Shown here: positions 1-11,375 of the stretch, piece after piece
Layout: the number at the start of each line of letters is the position of its first letter
How positions within the stretch are numbered: the stretch's first letter is position 1
Assembly: GCA_033557465.1 (NCBI GenBank)
Contig: CM066033.1
Location: 909,876,808-909,940,807 of the forward strand
Reading direction: 5' to 3'
Source: Ichthyophis bannanicus
Lineage: Eukaryota > Chordata > Amphibia > Gymnophiona > Ichthyophiidae
Length of the DNA: 64,000 nt
Notes under the pieces: generated by a model
Seen by the model: only the letters and a program-made list of their open reading frames with translations
Told to the model about the DNA's origin: nothing
Databases searched by the model: none
Position numbers and translations under genes: made by a program

Positions 1-892
1 CATTCCAGCCAAGGGGATTAAGATGGTTAACGGGTCTGCTAACCACATTAATCCCTTTCAGTATCAGGTCCATAGAAATTTAATTGGAAGGGGAAATACG
101 GGGGGGGGGGGGGGCTTATGCTTCAAGATAAAAGCTCTCCGTAACACACTGACCTTTGATAACAATGGAGTGTCACAAGTAATTAATGATTGTACATTCC
201 TTCCTTCAAAGATTTGTTAGTTGCACATCTGATCTGTGAAAACATTGAAGGGTGTAGAAGAATAGTGGCAGGAATGTACTGTATATATATAGATAGACAG
301 ATATATGACTGTTGCCTCTTGGTTGGAATTCTTATCTGCACTAACGTACTTTGGTTCTTCCGTCCTCTCAGTGCCCCTCTTGTTTGCTTTTGAAGCTTTG
401 CATATATGGACTGTACTCACATGAGTGATGATTCCCACCTTCCAGCATTCCTTTCCATTCATTTCTCCTGTCTCTCAGTACCTTTCCCACTGGGAAGATG
501 TTCAGCCCCCACAGCTCTCCCCTGGAAAGTAAATCTTTCACTCAGAGGGGAGTGGAATTTCTCTTTGCAGGCAGAGACATTTAACTCCCTAGTGCAGAGT
601 TTTAGGTAAGTCCTCAAGAGTATGGAATTTACAGTATGGGGTAATGTAGAAACCTGCATGGGTAGAGATTGTGCACGTACTTTTCACTTTGCAGACTGCC
701 CTGGATTTCAAAAGTGAAAGTACACATATTTGGAAAATTATGCTTTGCGCTTGCTGTCTGGTTTGGATACTTTTTCTGAGTTAAAATGCATACACACTAG
801 TGTCTAGTCCTAAATCCTGCCCCAAGTGTGCGCCCCCCTGAATATCTTCTGCTGCAGCAGGTTAAAGTATACATGAAATGAAACTATTTTTT
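1..892. other. AT-rich DNA with no recognisable gene
   Basis: I see no protein family, RNA gene or mobile element here. The short open frames do not overlap in a gene-like way and lack recognisable motifs. Two low-complexity tracts stand out: a run of 15 G at 100-114, and a TATA/GATA-rich stretch near 278-307. It is probably non-coding host sequence. Confidence 0.5.
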
Positions 893-1899
893 CCTTTGTG
901 CCATCAAGTCAGTGCTGTCTTCTGGCAACCCAGTTGCTTCTGGGTTTTTTTTAGCAATGCATCACCAGCAGGGCCGGATTTACCTTGAGTGAGGCCCTAC
1001 GCCAACAAAAATTGTGGGCCCCCAGCAGGGGCGGCCCAAGGGGGGTGCGGGGCCTCATTTGCATAAGGGGCCTCATTTGCATAAATATTTGCATAATGTT
1101 ACCATATACTAACTTTTAGTAAACGTGCCTCTTAATGAGTGTATGGATAAAGAAAGACTAAAAGATTTCTACATTACTATAATCCAGTGCCAACCCATAG
1201 CAAACCCGCCGTATCCTACAGCACTACCAGGACTCACAAAGCACCATACTCTACCAATCAAAAGGCAACACTGCAAATATTAAACCAATACATTTCAGAG
1301 AACAACAATACATGACCTACTGGGGAAAGAGAACAAGTGGCAATGTCAAATAGGAATTATATAAACAGAACACCTCAGCTCAGTTACACATGCAGAACAT
1401 AGACCATCACCAAACAAGTAATCACAATTTAGAAACAGGAAGACAATAATTAAATTGGGAATCCCAAAAGCCAAACTTGGAATGTACAACACTGTAGAAA
1501 TAAAACTATACATTAATTTGCTCTTGTACTAAACAAAGCGCAGACATTAATGATGCACATTTACCAGAGCTGACATATTCCAATTAATAAATTCAAAATA
1601 AAGAGATATTTTTCTACCTTTTGTGCATTTTTTTCAGCTGCAATTGCTCCAGCCACTTTCTTCTGGTTTCTTCGTGTCTTCTGCTAACTCTCCATCGTCT
1701 GCTGTCCATTTGTCCTTTCTTCTAGTTTTTTTCCATTCTCTCTCTACATCTGCTTTAACATACTAATCTTTCTCCTTTTGCTCTTTCCTCATTCCTATTT
1801 CATCCACTCAAATTTTACCCCTCCATCCTCAATCCCCACTTACTCTCCCAATACCCGGCCAATTGTAGATTTTTTATCCCTCCCACACAAAATATTTTT

Positions 1900-2940
1900 C
1901 CCTTCTCCATTTTACTCTTCCAGCCCCATCCCATTCTAATCCTCCCCCAACATCAGCTCCCTTCTAGTTCCAGCCTCACCCAGCATCCATTCCCTTCTAG
2001 TCCCTGCATCAGCCCATTTCCAGTCCTAGCCACCCATCAGCCCATTTCCAGTCCTAGCAACCCCCCAACCCAATACCAGTCCTAGCCCCCCATCAACCCA
2101 CTTACAGTCCTAACCCCCCATCACCCCATTTTCAGTTTAAGCCCCCCTATAACCCATTACCAGTCCTAACCCCCCATCAGCCCACTTCCAGTCCTAACCC
2201 CATCAACCCATTTCCAGTCAGCCCCATAGCCCATTGCCAGTCCTAACCCCCCCCCATCAGCCCACAGCCCATTACCAGTCCTAACCCCATCAGCCCACCT
2301 CGTCTTAACCCCCCCAGCCCATTTCCAGTCCTAGCCCCCCCATAGCCCATTACCAGACAGCCCCCATCAGCCCACAGCCCATTACCAGTCTTAACCCCCC
2401 CAAAACCCATTACCAGTTCTAAACCCCCCCAACAGCCCATTACCAGTCCTAACCCCCCCCCCAACAGCCCATTACCAGTCCTAACCCCATCAGCCCACTT
2501 CCAGTCTTGACCCCCCCAGCCCCTTTCCAGTCCTAGCCCCCCCATAGCCCATTACCTGACAGCCCCCATCAGCCCACAGCACATTACCAGTCTTAACCCC
2601 CACAAAGCCCATTACCAGTTCTACCCCCCCAACAGCCCACAGCCAATTACCAGTCCTAACCCCATCAGCCCAACTCCAGTCTTAACCCCCCCAGCCCATT
2701 TCCAGTCCTAGCCCCCCATAGCCCATTACCAGACAGCCCCCATCAGCCCACAGCCCATTACCAGTCTTAACCCCCCCCAAAGCCCATTACCAGTTCTAAA
2801 CCCCCCCCCAACAGCCCACAGCCCATTACCAGTCCTAACCCCATCAGCCCACCTCCAGCCTTAACCCCCCCAGCCTATTTCCAGTCCCAGCCCCAGCCCC
2901 CCCAATAGCCCATTACCAGTCCTCCCCCCCCCATCGGCCT
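1900..2940. repeat. C-rich minisatellite (G-rich on minus strand)
   Basis: Degenerate tandem units of roughly 30-60 bp are built from CCCATTACCAGTCCTAACC and CCCCCATCAGCCCA blocks with C runs of 5 to 9. The reverse complement is the same satellite as at 46545-47800 in the second hAT. The minus strand has dense G runs and could form G-quadruplexes (inference). The 100-aa open frame at 2243-2545 on the minus strand is just this repeat read through and is not a gene. Confidence 0.8.
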
Positions 2941-2969
2941 AAAGTAAACTTTAATTTAAAAAAAAAACC

Positions 2970-3113
2970 TGCTGGCTGCCACCGCGGGGCCCCCTCTGCT
3001 GCCGCGGCACGGAGGGATCGACGGACCGACGGATTCAGCTTGCAGAGGGGGCCCCCGCGGGTCAGTCCATGCTGCCGCGGCAGCAGAGGGGGCCCCGCGG
3101 CGGTAGCCAGCAG
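2970..3113. repeat. GC-rich inverted repeat inside the hAT
   Basis: The left arm (about 2970-3010, starting CTGCTGGCTGCCACCG) pairs with the right arm (about 3069-3113, ending CGGTAGCCAGCAG), leaving a loop near 60 bases. Both arms contain GGGGCCCCCTCTGCTGCCG-like sequence. It sits at the inner end of the hAT like the larger palindrome at 46131-46530 in the other hAT. Confidence 0.75.
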
Positions 3114-3404
3114 TTTTTTTTTTTAATTTTATTTTTTAAAAAAAAGCTAATTTTTTCCAATTTTGTGGGCCCTTTCCAGCTGTGGGCCCTACGCCATGGC
3201 ATACATGGCGTATAGGTAAATCTGGCCCTGATCACCAGAAGTAGATTGCCAGGTCTTTTCTTCCAAGGCAATGGAGGGTAAAGTGGCTTGCCCAAGGTCA
3301 CAAGGAGTGCCAGTGAGAATTGAACACTTGATCTTCTGGGTATTAGGCAATTGGAAAGGTGCACTGCCCACTTTGCCTAACTCTGGCCCATACCACAATA
3401 GATC

Positions 3405-3640
3405 TGTGGGAGCCAGATCAAAGTCCTAAAAAAGTCTTATCCTGCTCAAGATTTAACCCTGCAGGGCTAACAGATTGTAAATTGAAAATCCATCTCTGTT
3501 CAAGCCATTGATGTCGGGCAACCCGATCACCTCTACGGAGGTCCAATGGGATATGATCAATAACCCGCTATTTAAAACTTTGAAATATATGATGAGAAAC
3601 AGAGATCATATATTTAGTCCTGGTATCCCATGCTATTATA
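3405..3640 (-). pseudogene. Penelope-like element 3' end (C-terminal ORF remnant)
   Basis: The minus strand reads with little disruption as the end of a Penelope-like ORF: an Arg-Arg-Gly-Asp motif, then a Leu-Glu-Gln-Arg-Trp-Ile-Phe-Asn-Leu stretch and a Gly-Leu-Asn-Leu-Glu-Gln-Asp ending. This is the usual C-terminal signature after the GIY-YIG endonuclease of Penelope/Neptune elements. No catalytic core is left and there is no upstream RT within reach. Family call is from recognised motifs; confidence moderate. Confidence 0.55.
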
Positions 3641-5310
3641 TTATGTCATAGCTGTTGTCTATAGTTTCAGGGCATCTTTTTGGCAGAATTATGTTTTTGT
3701 GACAGAAAGTGAGAGTGTGTGTATGGTTTGAGAGGTACACAGGGGAACCTGGTGTGCTCATCTGCAATTCAGGGGGGACATGAAAGCCTGGCAAGTACCT
3801 GGACAATATGGAGTGCTCTGTGTGCTTTATATTGTTACAGTGTTCTAGTTCCTTGTACAACAGTGTACCCACCCTGACCCTGTTACACAGTTAACTATAA
3901 ATTGCCTTGAATGGTAGAAAAGCAGTATAAAAGTAAGTTTAGTTAAAATAAATAAATGGATGACCACAGCGTTACCAGGTGCCAGTGTGATTGGGCAGTC
4001 AAACTCAGCGAGGGTTCACTATAGCTAAATGTCAAATCATATCCCCATCAATAATAAGGGATCCCTGACTGTACCATTCTCCTACAGTGTTTCTAGTTGT
4101 TGAATCCTCCTTTTTTCTTTTTTAGAATTGTGGACTATTAGCATAATATCATGTTTTTGCTCATGTAATTGTTTTTTGTTATTTTTTGTTTCTTGTAATT
4201 GTTGACACATAATGGAGTGTGATATTCTTTATCCACATTTTCTTGGTTTAATGTAAAATTCAATTAAATATAAAATAAAATAAAAATAAAAAATAATAAT
4301 AGAAAAGTTCCCTCAGAATAAGGGCATGCAACAGTGCAGACAGTACTGTTGAGCATGTATTTGTGCTGTTTGCACTGCTGAATGCCTTTATTCTGAGGGT
4401 CCCTATTATTGACAGGAATATGTTTTGACATTTAGCCATAGGGTTCAGGGTTTTGTGCACTTGGTGAAGGTCCATCACTAGCAGTTTAAGGTGTGTTTGT
4501 AGAGGTGACTAGGGCAGGAATCACTGGGGCCAGTTCCTAATGCCACATAGCATTTGATACAAGATATGTCCTGACATACATGTTCATATTTACATTCTCT
4601 TATGCCATATTGGGGTGCACTGGGCTTACCTAGCACTTTTTAGGGCATGAGGGGGACTGGTATATGGTCTAGGTTGCAGCAGCTGTCATTTCTCATTGGT
4701 ATTTATATCTAGTGTGCATCAGCAAACTACTGTCTGTGATGAGCAGCTTAGGAGATGCACATTTTTCCCGAGGGATATGGCAACCGTGGGTACATCACGG
4801 GGATGGGTAGAATCCAAAAGATGTATTGTTTCAGAATACGGTAGGCGCAGGGACATCCAAAATGTTTACCCACATCTGAGGCATGGGGACAGCTGCATAG
4901 TGCTAACATGTGCCCGCCAAACACATCTATCTCTCCAATTCCAGTCTGCGGGCATGTCCAGACCTGTGGCTGCAGAATTAGGTTCAAAGAGGGCCCATTT
5001 TTAATTTAGATGTGTCTGTGGGTCGGATGTGCACGTTATGGAATCACACTATAAATGGTTTCCAATTTTCTGAAAGGGTTTTAATTTCACTTGCCTATAT
5101 AAACATTGAAATTTAATAAAAAGGAAAATTTGTCACTTGGGAGTGGTTTTCCTCCCTTGACACAGTCCGGACAAAAAAAAGAAATGTTAAAAAAAGGATA
5201 TCAAAGAAAAAAAGAGAAAAGAAGAACATACCATATCTAGCTGATCTTTCATTGATCCAATCTTGACATATTGTGGTTAGTTATTATTGTGGCAGCTAAT
5301 GTGCACTAAC
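3641..5310. other. Non-coding stretch with a LINE tail, an A-rich tract and a hairpin
   Basis: At about 3889-3957 there is a LINE-type 3' tail (GTAGAAAAGCAGTATAAAAG followed by AATAAATAAA-like sequence). At 4258-4305 there is an A-rich tract. At 4306-4342 and 4370-4404 an imperfect inverted repeat (CCTCAGAATAAGGGCAT and its near complement) could form a hairpin. The remainder, including open frames around 4696-5004, shows nothing I recognise. Confidence 0.45.
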
Positions 5311-5315
5311 AGTTC

Positions 5316-6096
5316 GAGGCTGGTTTACTAAACCGTGTTAGCTGCTAATGAGGCAGAGAATGCATGCTATCTGGACATGGTAACAGTTAACACAGGGCAA
5401 CTGCAGATAGCACAGCAAGTTTCTGCACTATTTGAAGAAAGTGCATTATCTGCAGGAGTGGGCAGGATTAGGGTGCAAAGTGGTGATGTCTGCAACACAC
5501 AGTTACTAAGGACCTCAACAGCATGTGGTGCCCAGCAGAACTGCATACAGCACGGGTGCAGCTAATGCCACCTCACTGAGTGGCATTAGCTGCACCCCCC
5601 ATGCTGCCTGACCGCATTCTCTGCACTTTCGGTGCAATATCTGCTGTGTAACTGCTGTGCACGCTCCCAACACATAATGCATGAGGTTTGCAATTAACAT
5701 GGCACTAGCTGCACTTTTTCTGCCCATTAGCTGGAAAAGCCTAATGCAGTTTAGCAAACTGGCCACTAGTGGCATCTTTGCAGATAACACCTGCCTGTAT
5801 TAACAGCTAACGCAGAATAGGGCAGAGAAAGGGCAGGGACTGCCCCTTATAGTGAACGTGGAGGTAATTATTGTGCATTAGCATGGCAAATAACGCGATG
5901 CAGTTTAACCTCACCTAGATAAGTGGAATGAACTGCATCACATTATCTGCTTGGCCAGTTAACACACTGTAAGGAAATTGTCTCTGTGCTAGCTGTATGG
6001 GGAGACTCAGGGAACACCCCTGAAGGTTTATGTAGAAGCTTTTCAGTTACTGCATGGTAACGGCAAATCCATACTACACTTTGGTAAATAGACTAC
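5316..6096. mobile_element. Old Harbinger-like element
   Basis: The left end GAGGCTGGTTTACTAAACC and the right end CTTTGGTAAATAGAC are diverged inverted forms of the ends seen in elements A to D and at 7097-8581. The interior is rich in GTTAGCTGC and TGCAGATA words with no coding frame. The exact right boundary and TSD are uncertain. I infer an old non-autonomous copy. Confidence 0.5.
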
Positions 6097-7093
6097 AAAA
6101 TGAAGAAATCTTTTACTACATGAAGCAAAAGGAGAAGGAATAATTTAGAAAAAAGTAAGTGGCATCAGATGCTGTGTGCCCCTCAAACATGCGAAGAAAC
6201 TGCCTGCTGTCTGTCTCTCTGTTGTCACAGATCAGGCAGACATCTTCAGATTATAGCTAACCCTCAATTTTCTGAGGAGGTTTATTTCACAGTTTTTATA
6301 AAGAATAGTTTCCAACTATCAATCTAGTCTCTGGCCTGTATGGCCAATTGCGGACCTGTTTACCCTTCCTTCCCATAGAAAAAGCTCCATCTTTGCTGTT
6401 TTCAATTCTCCTCACTAAAGCAAAACACAAGGGGAAAGCAAAATGCTCTTGTCAAAGCATTTTGTTTTCTTCTTTTTGTATTTTGCTTTTATGATATTAA
6501 TAGTGGGGTGTTTTGGACACTTTTGTATTTTCAGTTCTCAGACAGCCATCATTGGGGGCCATGCATATTCCCGCCTTTTCTTTCATACAAGAGGGCAGGA
6601 TGAAACCCACTTGAGATTTACTTCCTAGGCTGGTTTTTTTGATTAGTTACTACGGTCATTTTTCAAACTGTCATGTGGAGACAAAGACCATGTGTACTTT
6701 CTACCCATGGGCTTGGCACCAGTTTTCAAAGCAGCAGTATCCACCTGCCTTGTCTGTGGGCAGATGTATGCAGAAAAATATGTAGAAATATTTGAGAATA
6801 CTTCCTACATGCATACGTTTCCTCTTCTGACCTAAAGATGCCACCACAGATGCCTCTTTTCAATGCAGACGAAGTCTGCACATTGTAAAACAGTGTGCAG
6901 CATTAGACTGGCATCGAGGGAAGACAGTCTCCCGACAGCCCATTAACTTGGATTAAATGACTTTTACCTTCATAAATCGCTTTGAAAACCTATCCTTTAG
7001 GTATCATCAGGAAAGTATTAGTTTACTCAGTCTTCCACTTGGCATAAGACTGCAGCATTCTTAACAGTTCCACACTCTGTCTTGGAATTAAAT
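6097..7093. other. Nothing recognisable
   Basis: AT-rich sequence with scattered T runs. No repeat terminus, conserved protein motif or RNA gene is visible on either strand. Confidence 0.4.
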
Positions 7094-7306
7094 TAGGGGG
7101 CCTGTTTACTAAAGGGTGGTAGGTTTTGCACTTACTGCACATTAGATGCAAACATTAATGCATGGTAAGTGCAAAGCTTGTGTAGTACATGTTGGGGGCG
7201 TGCCCAGCATCTGCCCTGCAGTTACCGCACAGAGCATATGCTTACCGCACAGTAAGTGCTTTGGTAGATAGCGCAGTGAGAGCATCTGTGCAATCTGCTG
7301 ATGTAT

Positions 7307-8349
7307 TTACGATTGGCTGGGTATTGCGAGACTAAGTGGGGATTGAGGATGGAAGGGTGAAATTTGAGTGAATGATAAAGGAATGCAGAAAGAAATGGAG
7401 GAAAGAGCAAAAAGGGAAAGATCAGAATGTTAAAGCAGATGTAGAGAGACAATGGAAAAAATCTAGAAGAGAGAAGAAAGGACAAATGGACAGCTAGCAG
7501 AAAACACAAAGAAACCAGAAGAAAGTGACTGAAGCAATTGCAACTGAAAAATAAAATGTCCAAACAAAAGGTAGACAAATACTTTTTTTTAAAATTTATT
7601 AACTGGAATATGTCAGCTCTGGGAAATGTGTATCGCTAATGTCTTTGCGTTTTTGTTTAGTACAACAGTAAATTAATTTATAGTTTTATTTCTCCAGTGT
7701 TGTTGTACATTCCACATTTGGCTTTTAGGGTTCCCAATTTAATTATTGTCTTTCTATTTCTAAATTGTGATCCCTTGTTCTTTGTTTGGTGACGGTCTAT
7801 GTTTTGCATGTGTAACCAAGTTGAGGTAGTCTGTTCATGTAATTTCTATTTGACAGTGCCATTTGTTCTCTTTCTCCAGTAGGAGATGTACTGGTATTCT
7901 TTGAGATGTATTGGTTTAATATTTGCAGTGTTTGCTTTTAATACTTAGGGTTTGGTGCTTTGTGAGTCTTGGTAGTGCTGTTATGATTCTCATGGTCATT
8001 GTTTATAGTACTTCCTAATGTGCCTGGCAGTTGGCACTGGAGTATAGTAATGTAGAAATCTGGTAGTCTTTCTTTATCCAGAAACTCATTAAGAGGCATG
8101 TTTACTAAGGGGTATGTTTACAAAGCAGCGGTAGCGGCCTCCGTGCGATATTGGATCCATGGCCCCATTGACGTCAATGGGGCTGTGATTCCGATATTGC
8201 TTGGAGGCCGCTACCGCTGCTTTGTAAACATACCCCTAAAAGCACTAGTTAACATTATGCAAATATTTATGCAAATGATGGTACTTATGTAAATGAGACC
8301 CACAATGAGTCTCCGCACATGGCCCTACACTCCGCTTGGGCCGCCCCTA
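7307..8349. mobile_element. Truncated hAT fragment nested in the Harbinger-like element
   Basis: From about 7307 the sequence follows 48068 onward of the hAT at 46023-48984, and it ends at 8349 with the hAT terminus TTGGGCCGCCCCT. The minisatellite and palindrome half are missing, so the left side was lost before or during insertion. A 128-bp MITE interrupts it at 8109. Confidence 0.75.
8109..8236. mobile_element. 128-bp palindromic Harbinger-like MITE with TAA duplication
   Basis: It starts GGGGTATGTTTACAAAGC and ends with the inverted complement GCTTTGTAAACATACCCC. TAA flanks it at 8106-8108 and 8237-8239. The whole element folds back: the arms contain AGCGGTAGCGGCCTCC and its complement around a CCATTGACGTCAATGG centre. 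The uninterrupted hAT at about 48856-48880 shows the empty site (TTTACTAAAAG), confirming insertion. Confidence 0.9.
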
Positions 8350-8584
8350 TCAGGGGTATTTTTACACTGGTGCACTTAACGCCTCCATGGTGATAGCTAA
8401 TGACAGTAATGTACAGCAAGGATTGTCCACAGCCATAACCTGCCCGTTCTCTATGCTTTCCCACCTCCTGTTGCAGCAAGCAGTTATGTGTGAATTAGCA
8501 TGGTATGTGCTGAAGACATGTGATAGCTGTTACCACCAATTCCCAAAGTAACCGCTTACTATGCTTTGGTAAACAGGCCTCTAG

Positions 8585-10814
8585 ATCTGCTACTTGGGAC
8601 CACAGTGCAATAACCACCAGATTATAATCACGGGCCCAGATGGTCAGACGTTTACCTTCAACCCTAGCAAACATAAGAGTCAATCGAATGCATAGTGAAC
8701 CAGATTTCATCTTGACTGTTGATGAAGTTGATGGATTAGAGCTGGCTGTGACTCACTGAATCAAAGTTGGAATGTGAACGAGGCCACATTTGACTCGCTA
8801 ATTCACAGTCTCAAAAGGAATTCAGTATACTTGCAATAGAACATTTGATTTAGTATCATTCTCATTATGCTAATCCTAGGCTATTGAATACAAAACCCAG
8901 GAATAACCTCTGCCTAGGTTTCAGTGCACCTGCCTTCCAACTCCTACAGTAATGAATTATAGCTAACATGCTTACATTGGCCTGGGGCACATTTTACTGG
9001 CATGAGCTTAAATTAAGCACAAAAATATATTCATACGAGATCACTTTGTTTTGTATTAATTGACAGCTCTCCTTCTATTAACAGTCAGTCAAGCCTCCAG
9101 CAGTGCACCTCGATTGCCCACAGCAGTGACTGACTGGCAACGTTCTTCATTGATTCAGTGCCCTTTGTCTCTTTCCCCGAGCTCACTATATTTGGAGCTT
9201 TTCTTGGAAGATACTAGAACTAAACCTTAGTTGCACATAGCATCTCTGGTGTGCTGGTCCTATACACGGCAAATGTGAAGCTGGCAAGAAGGACATCTGT
9301 GGGACAAAGCGATGATTCCCAATATCTAACCAGAACGAGGGGAAATTTCTAGACGTAAGAAGAATAAAAATATTCTACAGTTTTTGGCATATTGAAGAGA
9401 AGTTGAAGCTGACTGGCTTATTTAACACACTGCTATGTAATCTTGGCAGTAAAATCCGAATTGCTGGGACATTTTCAAGCAAAGATAGTGAGCCTTCAGC
9501 AGCTCAAGTACCATAAGATGTCAAACATCTGAAACTGACAAAATGATGGATGCCATTGTTAGCAGAATTATATATATTTTCAATTTACACGTGCACCTCC
9601 TAAGGAACAGCAGAACTGTCCATAAAAAACAGTTTGGATACCTGTGCCATCAGTTGGATATACCAATTATCTTCAGGAGAAGCCAGTCATTCATATTTAT
9701 TAAACTGCTTTTAATTGGTAGGATTGGAAATTGAACTTTCTAAGTAGTCTGACAGGCCTCACACACTCTGGTTATATTCTTGGCTTTGCAATTTATTCTT
9801 TGAGTGACTTTGGGCTATTCACTTTATCCTCTCTTCCTCCCTTTCCCTAAAAAGGTCATTCCAGACCATGAATAAGGCTGATGTATGTGCAGCTGAGACA
9901 TGTTCCTGGCAATAGCGGCTATGAGCATATGCAGCTCACATTGTGGCCCTGCATGTACACGGCAGTTGTGTGGGGATTGCTGTATGTGGGCGGTAGGAGG
10001 TGGAGCGGGAGCAGAGCAGGGCATGGTGAGGTGCCGGGATATACCCAGCGTATGTCACCGGCGGATATTCAGGTTATTCCTGCTGGAACGGGAATTACTT
10101 AGAACATTTTTTGGTCTGATCCTCCATGCGTCCCATAGCGATGGCTGGCTATGGCACCTATGTAAAGAGGTAGCATGCTTGCAGTCTGGAGGCCCATGGG
10201 AACCATTCCAACAGAACAGAGTGCAGCGGCAAATGTTGGGAATGGAGCTGACTACACACTACCACTGAGATATGTAGCTAGGGAATACTGTGTCTTCAGG
10301 CCATGCAACAGTGCAGTGGATCTACTGATCCATCTGCTGCCATTTGTGGTTTACAAGTGCACAGTTTGCGCAGTAGATTGGGGGAGCACGTCCTATCATC
10401 GGAAGTGTGATTGTGTGGAGATGGTCAGGATCGGCTACGTCCAACTTTGCAGGATCTGGTAAGCACGTGTCTGTCTATGTCCTCGATTCCTCCATCAGTG
10501 GTGCATCTAGACCCACAGTTGTGGAATCAGGATCTAAATCGACCCTGTCTTCCATTTTTCCATGTATGCAGGCCACACGTATAGATTGTGAAATCACGCT
10601 CTACCTGTAATTGAGTGACAACATATCATTTTTCTTTCTTTTTTTTTTCAATTTAAAGAGACTGTTGTATAAGATCCGACAATAGACCTGCCCAGCAACC
10701 ACCCTTTAGCTGATTGAACAGATGTGTCTTCAATGATATGATGGTATACTTCATTGGGACTGTTTGGTTGCACAAGTTCAACACTGCTAACTGCATCCAG
10801 TTTCTATAAGATTT
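8585..10814. other. Unrecognised sequence
   Basis: No gene or repeat with termini that I can name. From about 9850 to 10620 the DNA is less AT-rich, with overlapping open frames of 60-120 codons on both strands. Without conserved motifs these are most simply chance frames. A pyrimidine tract lies at 10628-10648. Confidence 0.4.
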
Positions 10815-11110
10815 TTATTTTTATTTATTCATGTATTTACGCCAAATTATATTCTGCTGATTTAGTGTCATTCTTAGCGGATTACAAAGGAAGATATGAA
10901 AACATGAGAAACATAAACTTGACAATAACATTTCAGTTTTGTTAGTCTTTCTTGTCATGATTTAAGACTGAAGATCATAAACTAAAGTAGTTTGAGATGA
11001 ACTAAGAGCCTGATTAAATACAAAAAGCTTTCAATTTCTTTCTAAAATCCAGCACATCAGTCAGAAGCTGTTAAGGAGTAGGTCCTTGATTCCACAGTAG
11101 GGAAAAAGCC
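10815..11110 (-). mobile_element. Probable LINE 3' end fragment (minus)
   Basis: A TTTATTTATT-like tract starts the segment, as at the 3' ends of the other minus-strand LINEs here. Further right, the reverse frame gives a broken Leu-Trp-Asn-Gln-Gly-Pro followed by Phe-Arg-Lys-Lys-Leu-Lys-Ala, resembling the C-terminus of L2-like ORF2 (compare 29160-29285). Heavily decayed; subfamily not assignable. Confidence 0.4.
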
Positions 11111-11239
11111 TGAATTAGCTCCAGATTGAAACCCGTGAGCAGTAGTGCCACTCATGAAAGCTTCAATATTAGCTGCTAACCATTAATGCAGCTTTCATGA
11201 ACATTCATAATTCACTGGTTGTGTAGGGACGTTAATCAG

Positions 11240-11375
11240 GGGTGGGGAATGGGCGGCCCGGGGGTGGAGAGTGGGCTGTCCCTGGCCCTGGACGTACAGA
11301 GCCAATTCTAATGGTGTGCCCCGCGGGATCAGAATCATGATCCCCTCTGTGCATCCGGGACAGAATCGGGCCCTT
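11240..11375. repeat. Member of an unclassified GC-rich repeat family
   Basis: It contains CCCTGGACGTACAGAGCC and GCGGGATCAGAATCATGATC, words shared with the longer copies at 51126-51740 and 61205-61981. This is a short partial copy with no clear ends. Confidence 0.5.

Larger units (their letters stand above)
969..3230. mobile_element. hAT-type non-autonomous DNA transposon with 8-bp TSD
   Basis: The termini are CAGGGCCGGATTTACC at the left and its near inverted complement GGTAAATCTGGCCCTG at the right. ATCACCAG flanks both sides (961-968 and 3231-3238), an exact 8-bp target duplication, as hAT transposition makes. No transposase frame is visible. Inside, from 1026, lies a second hAT-like terminus (CAGGGGCGGCCCAAGG) followed by sequence that matches the reverse complement of the right half of the hAT at 46023-48984. 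After that come a C-rich minisatellite and a GC-rich hairpin (2970-3113). The outermost 54 bp at the left and about 80 bp at the right differ from the other hAT, so this copy is chimeric or nested. Confidence 0.85.
893..3420 (-). mobile_element. tRNA-headed SINE (minus), split by a hAT insertion
   Basis: The pieces 893-968 and 3239-3420 join across the hAT element into one SINE. Read in reverse it matches the body of the plus-strand SINE at 63584-63790: a tRNA-like head, a middle resembling CTTGGGCAAGTCACTT followed by a CCTCCATTGCC motif, and a tail with GAAGTAGATTGCCAGG-like sequence. The hAT split the tail and duplicated ATCACCAG. Removing the hAT and one TSD copy restores the SINE, so the SINE is the older element. 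The head near 3400 is divergent. Seen in sequence; SINE subfamily not determined. Confidence 0.7.
7097..8581. mobile_element. Harbinger-like element with TAG duplication, carrying nested insertions
   Basis: The ends are GGGGCCTGTTTACTAAAG and CTTTGGTAAACAGGCCTC, inverted with one mismatch, flanked by TAG at 7094-7096 and 8582-8584. A 3-bp duplication and a G-rich terminus fit PIF/Harbinger-type transposition, although TAG is not the usual TWA. The element's own DNA is only about 210 bp at the left and 230 bp at the right; the middle is a hAT fragment. No transposase. Confidence 0.7.

Noticed and set aside
2243..2545. 100-codon Gly-rich minus frame
   Set aside because: It is read-through of a C-rich minisatellite in a hAT, low in complexity and without motif.
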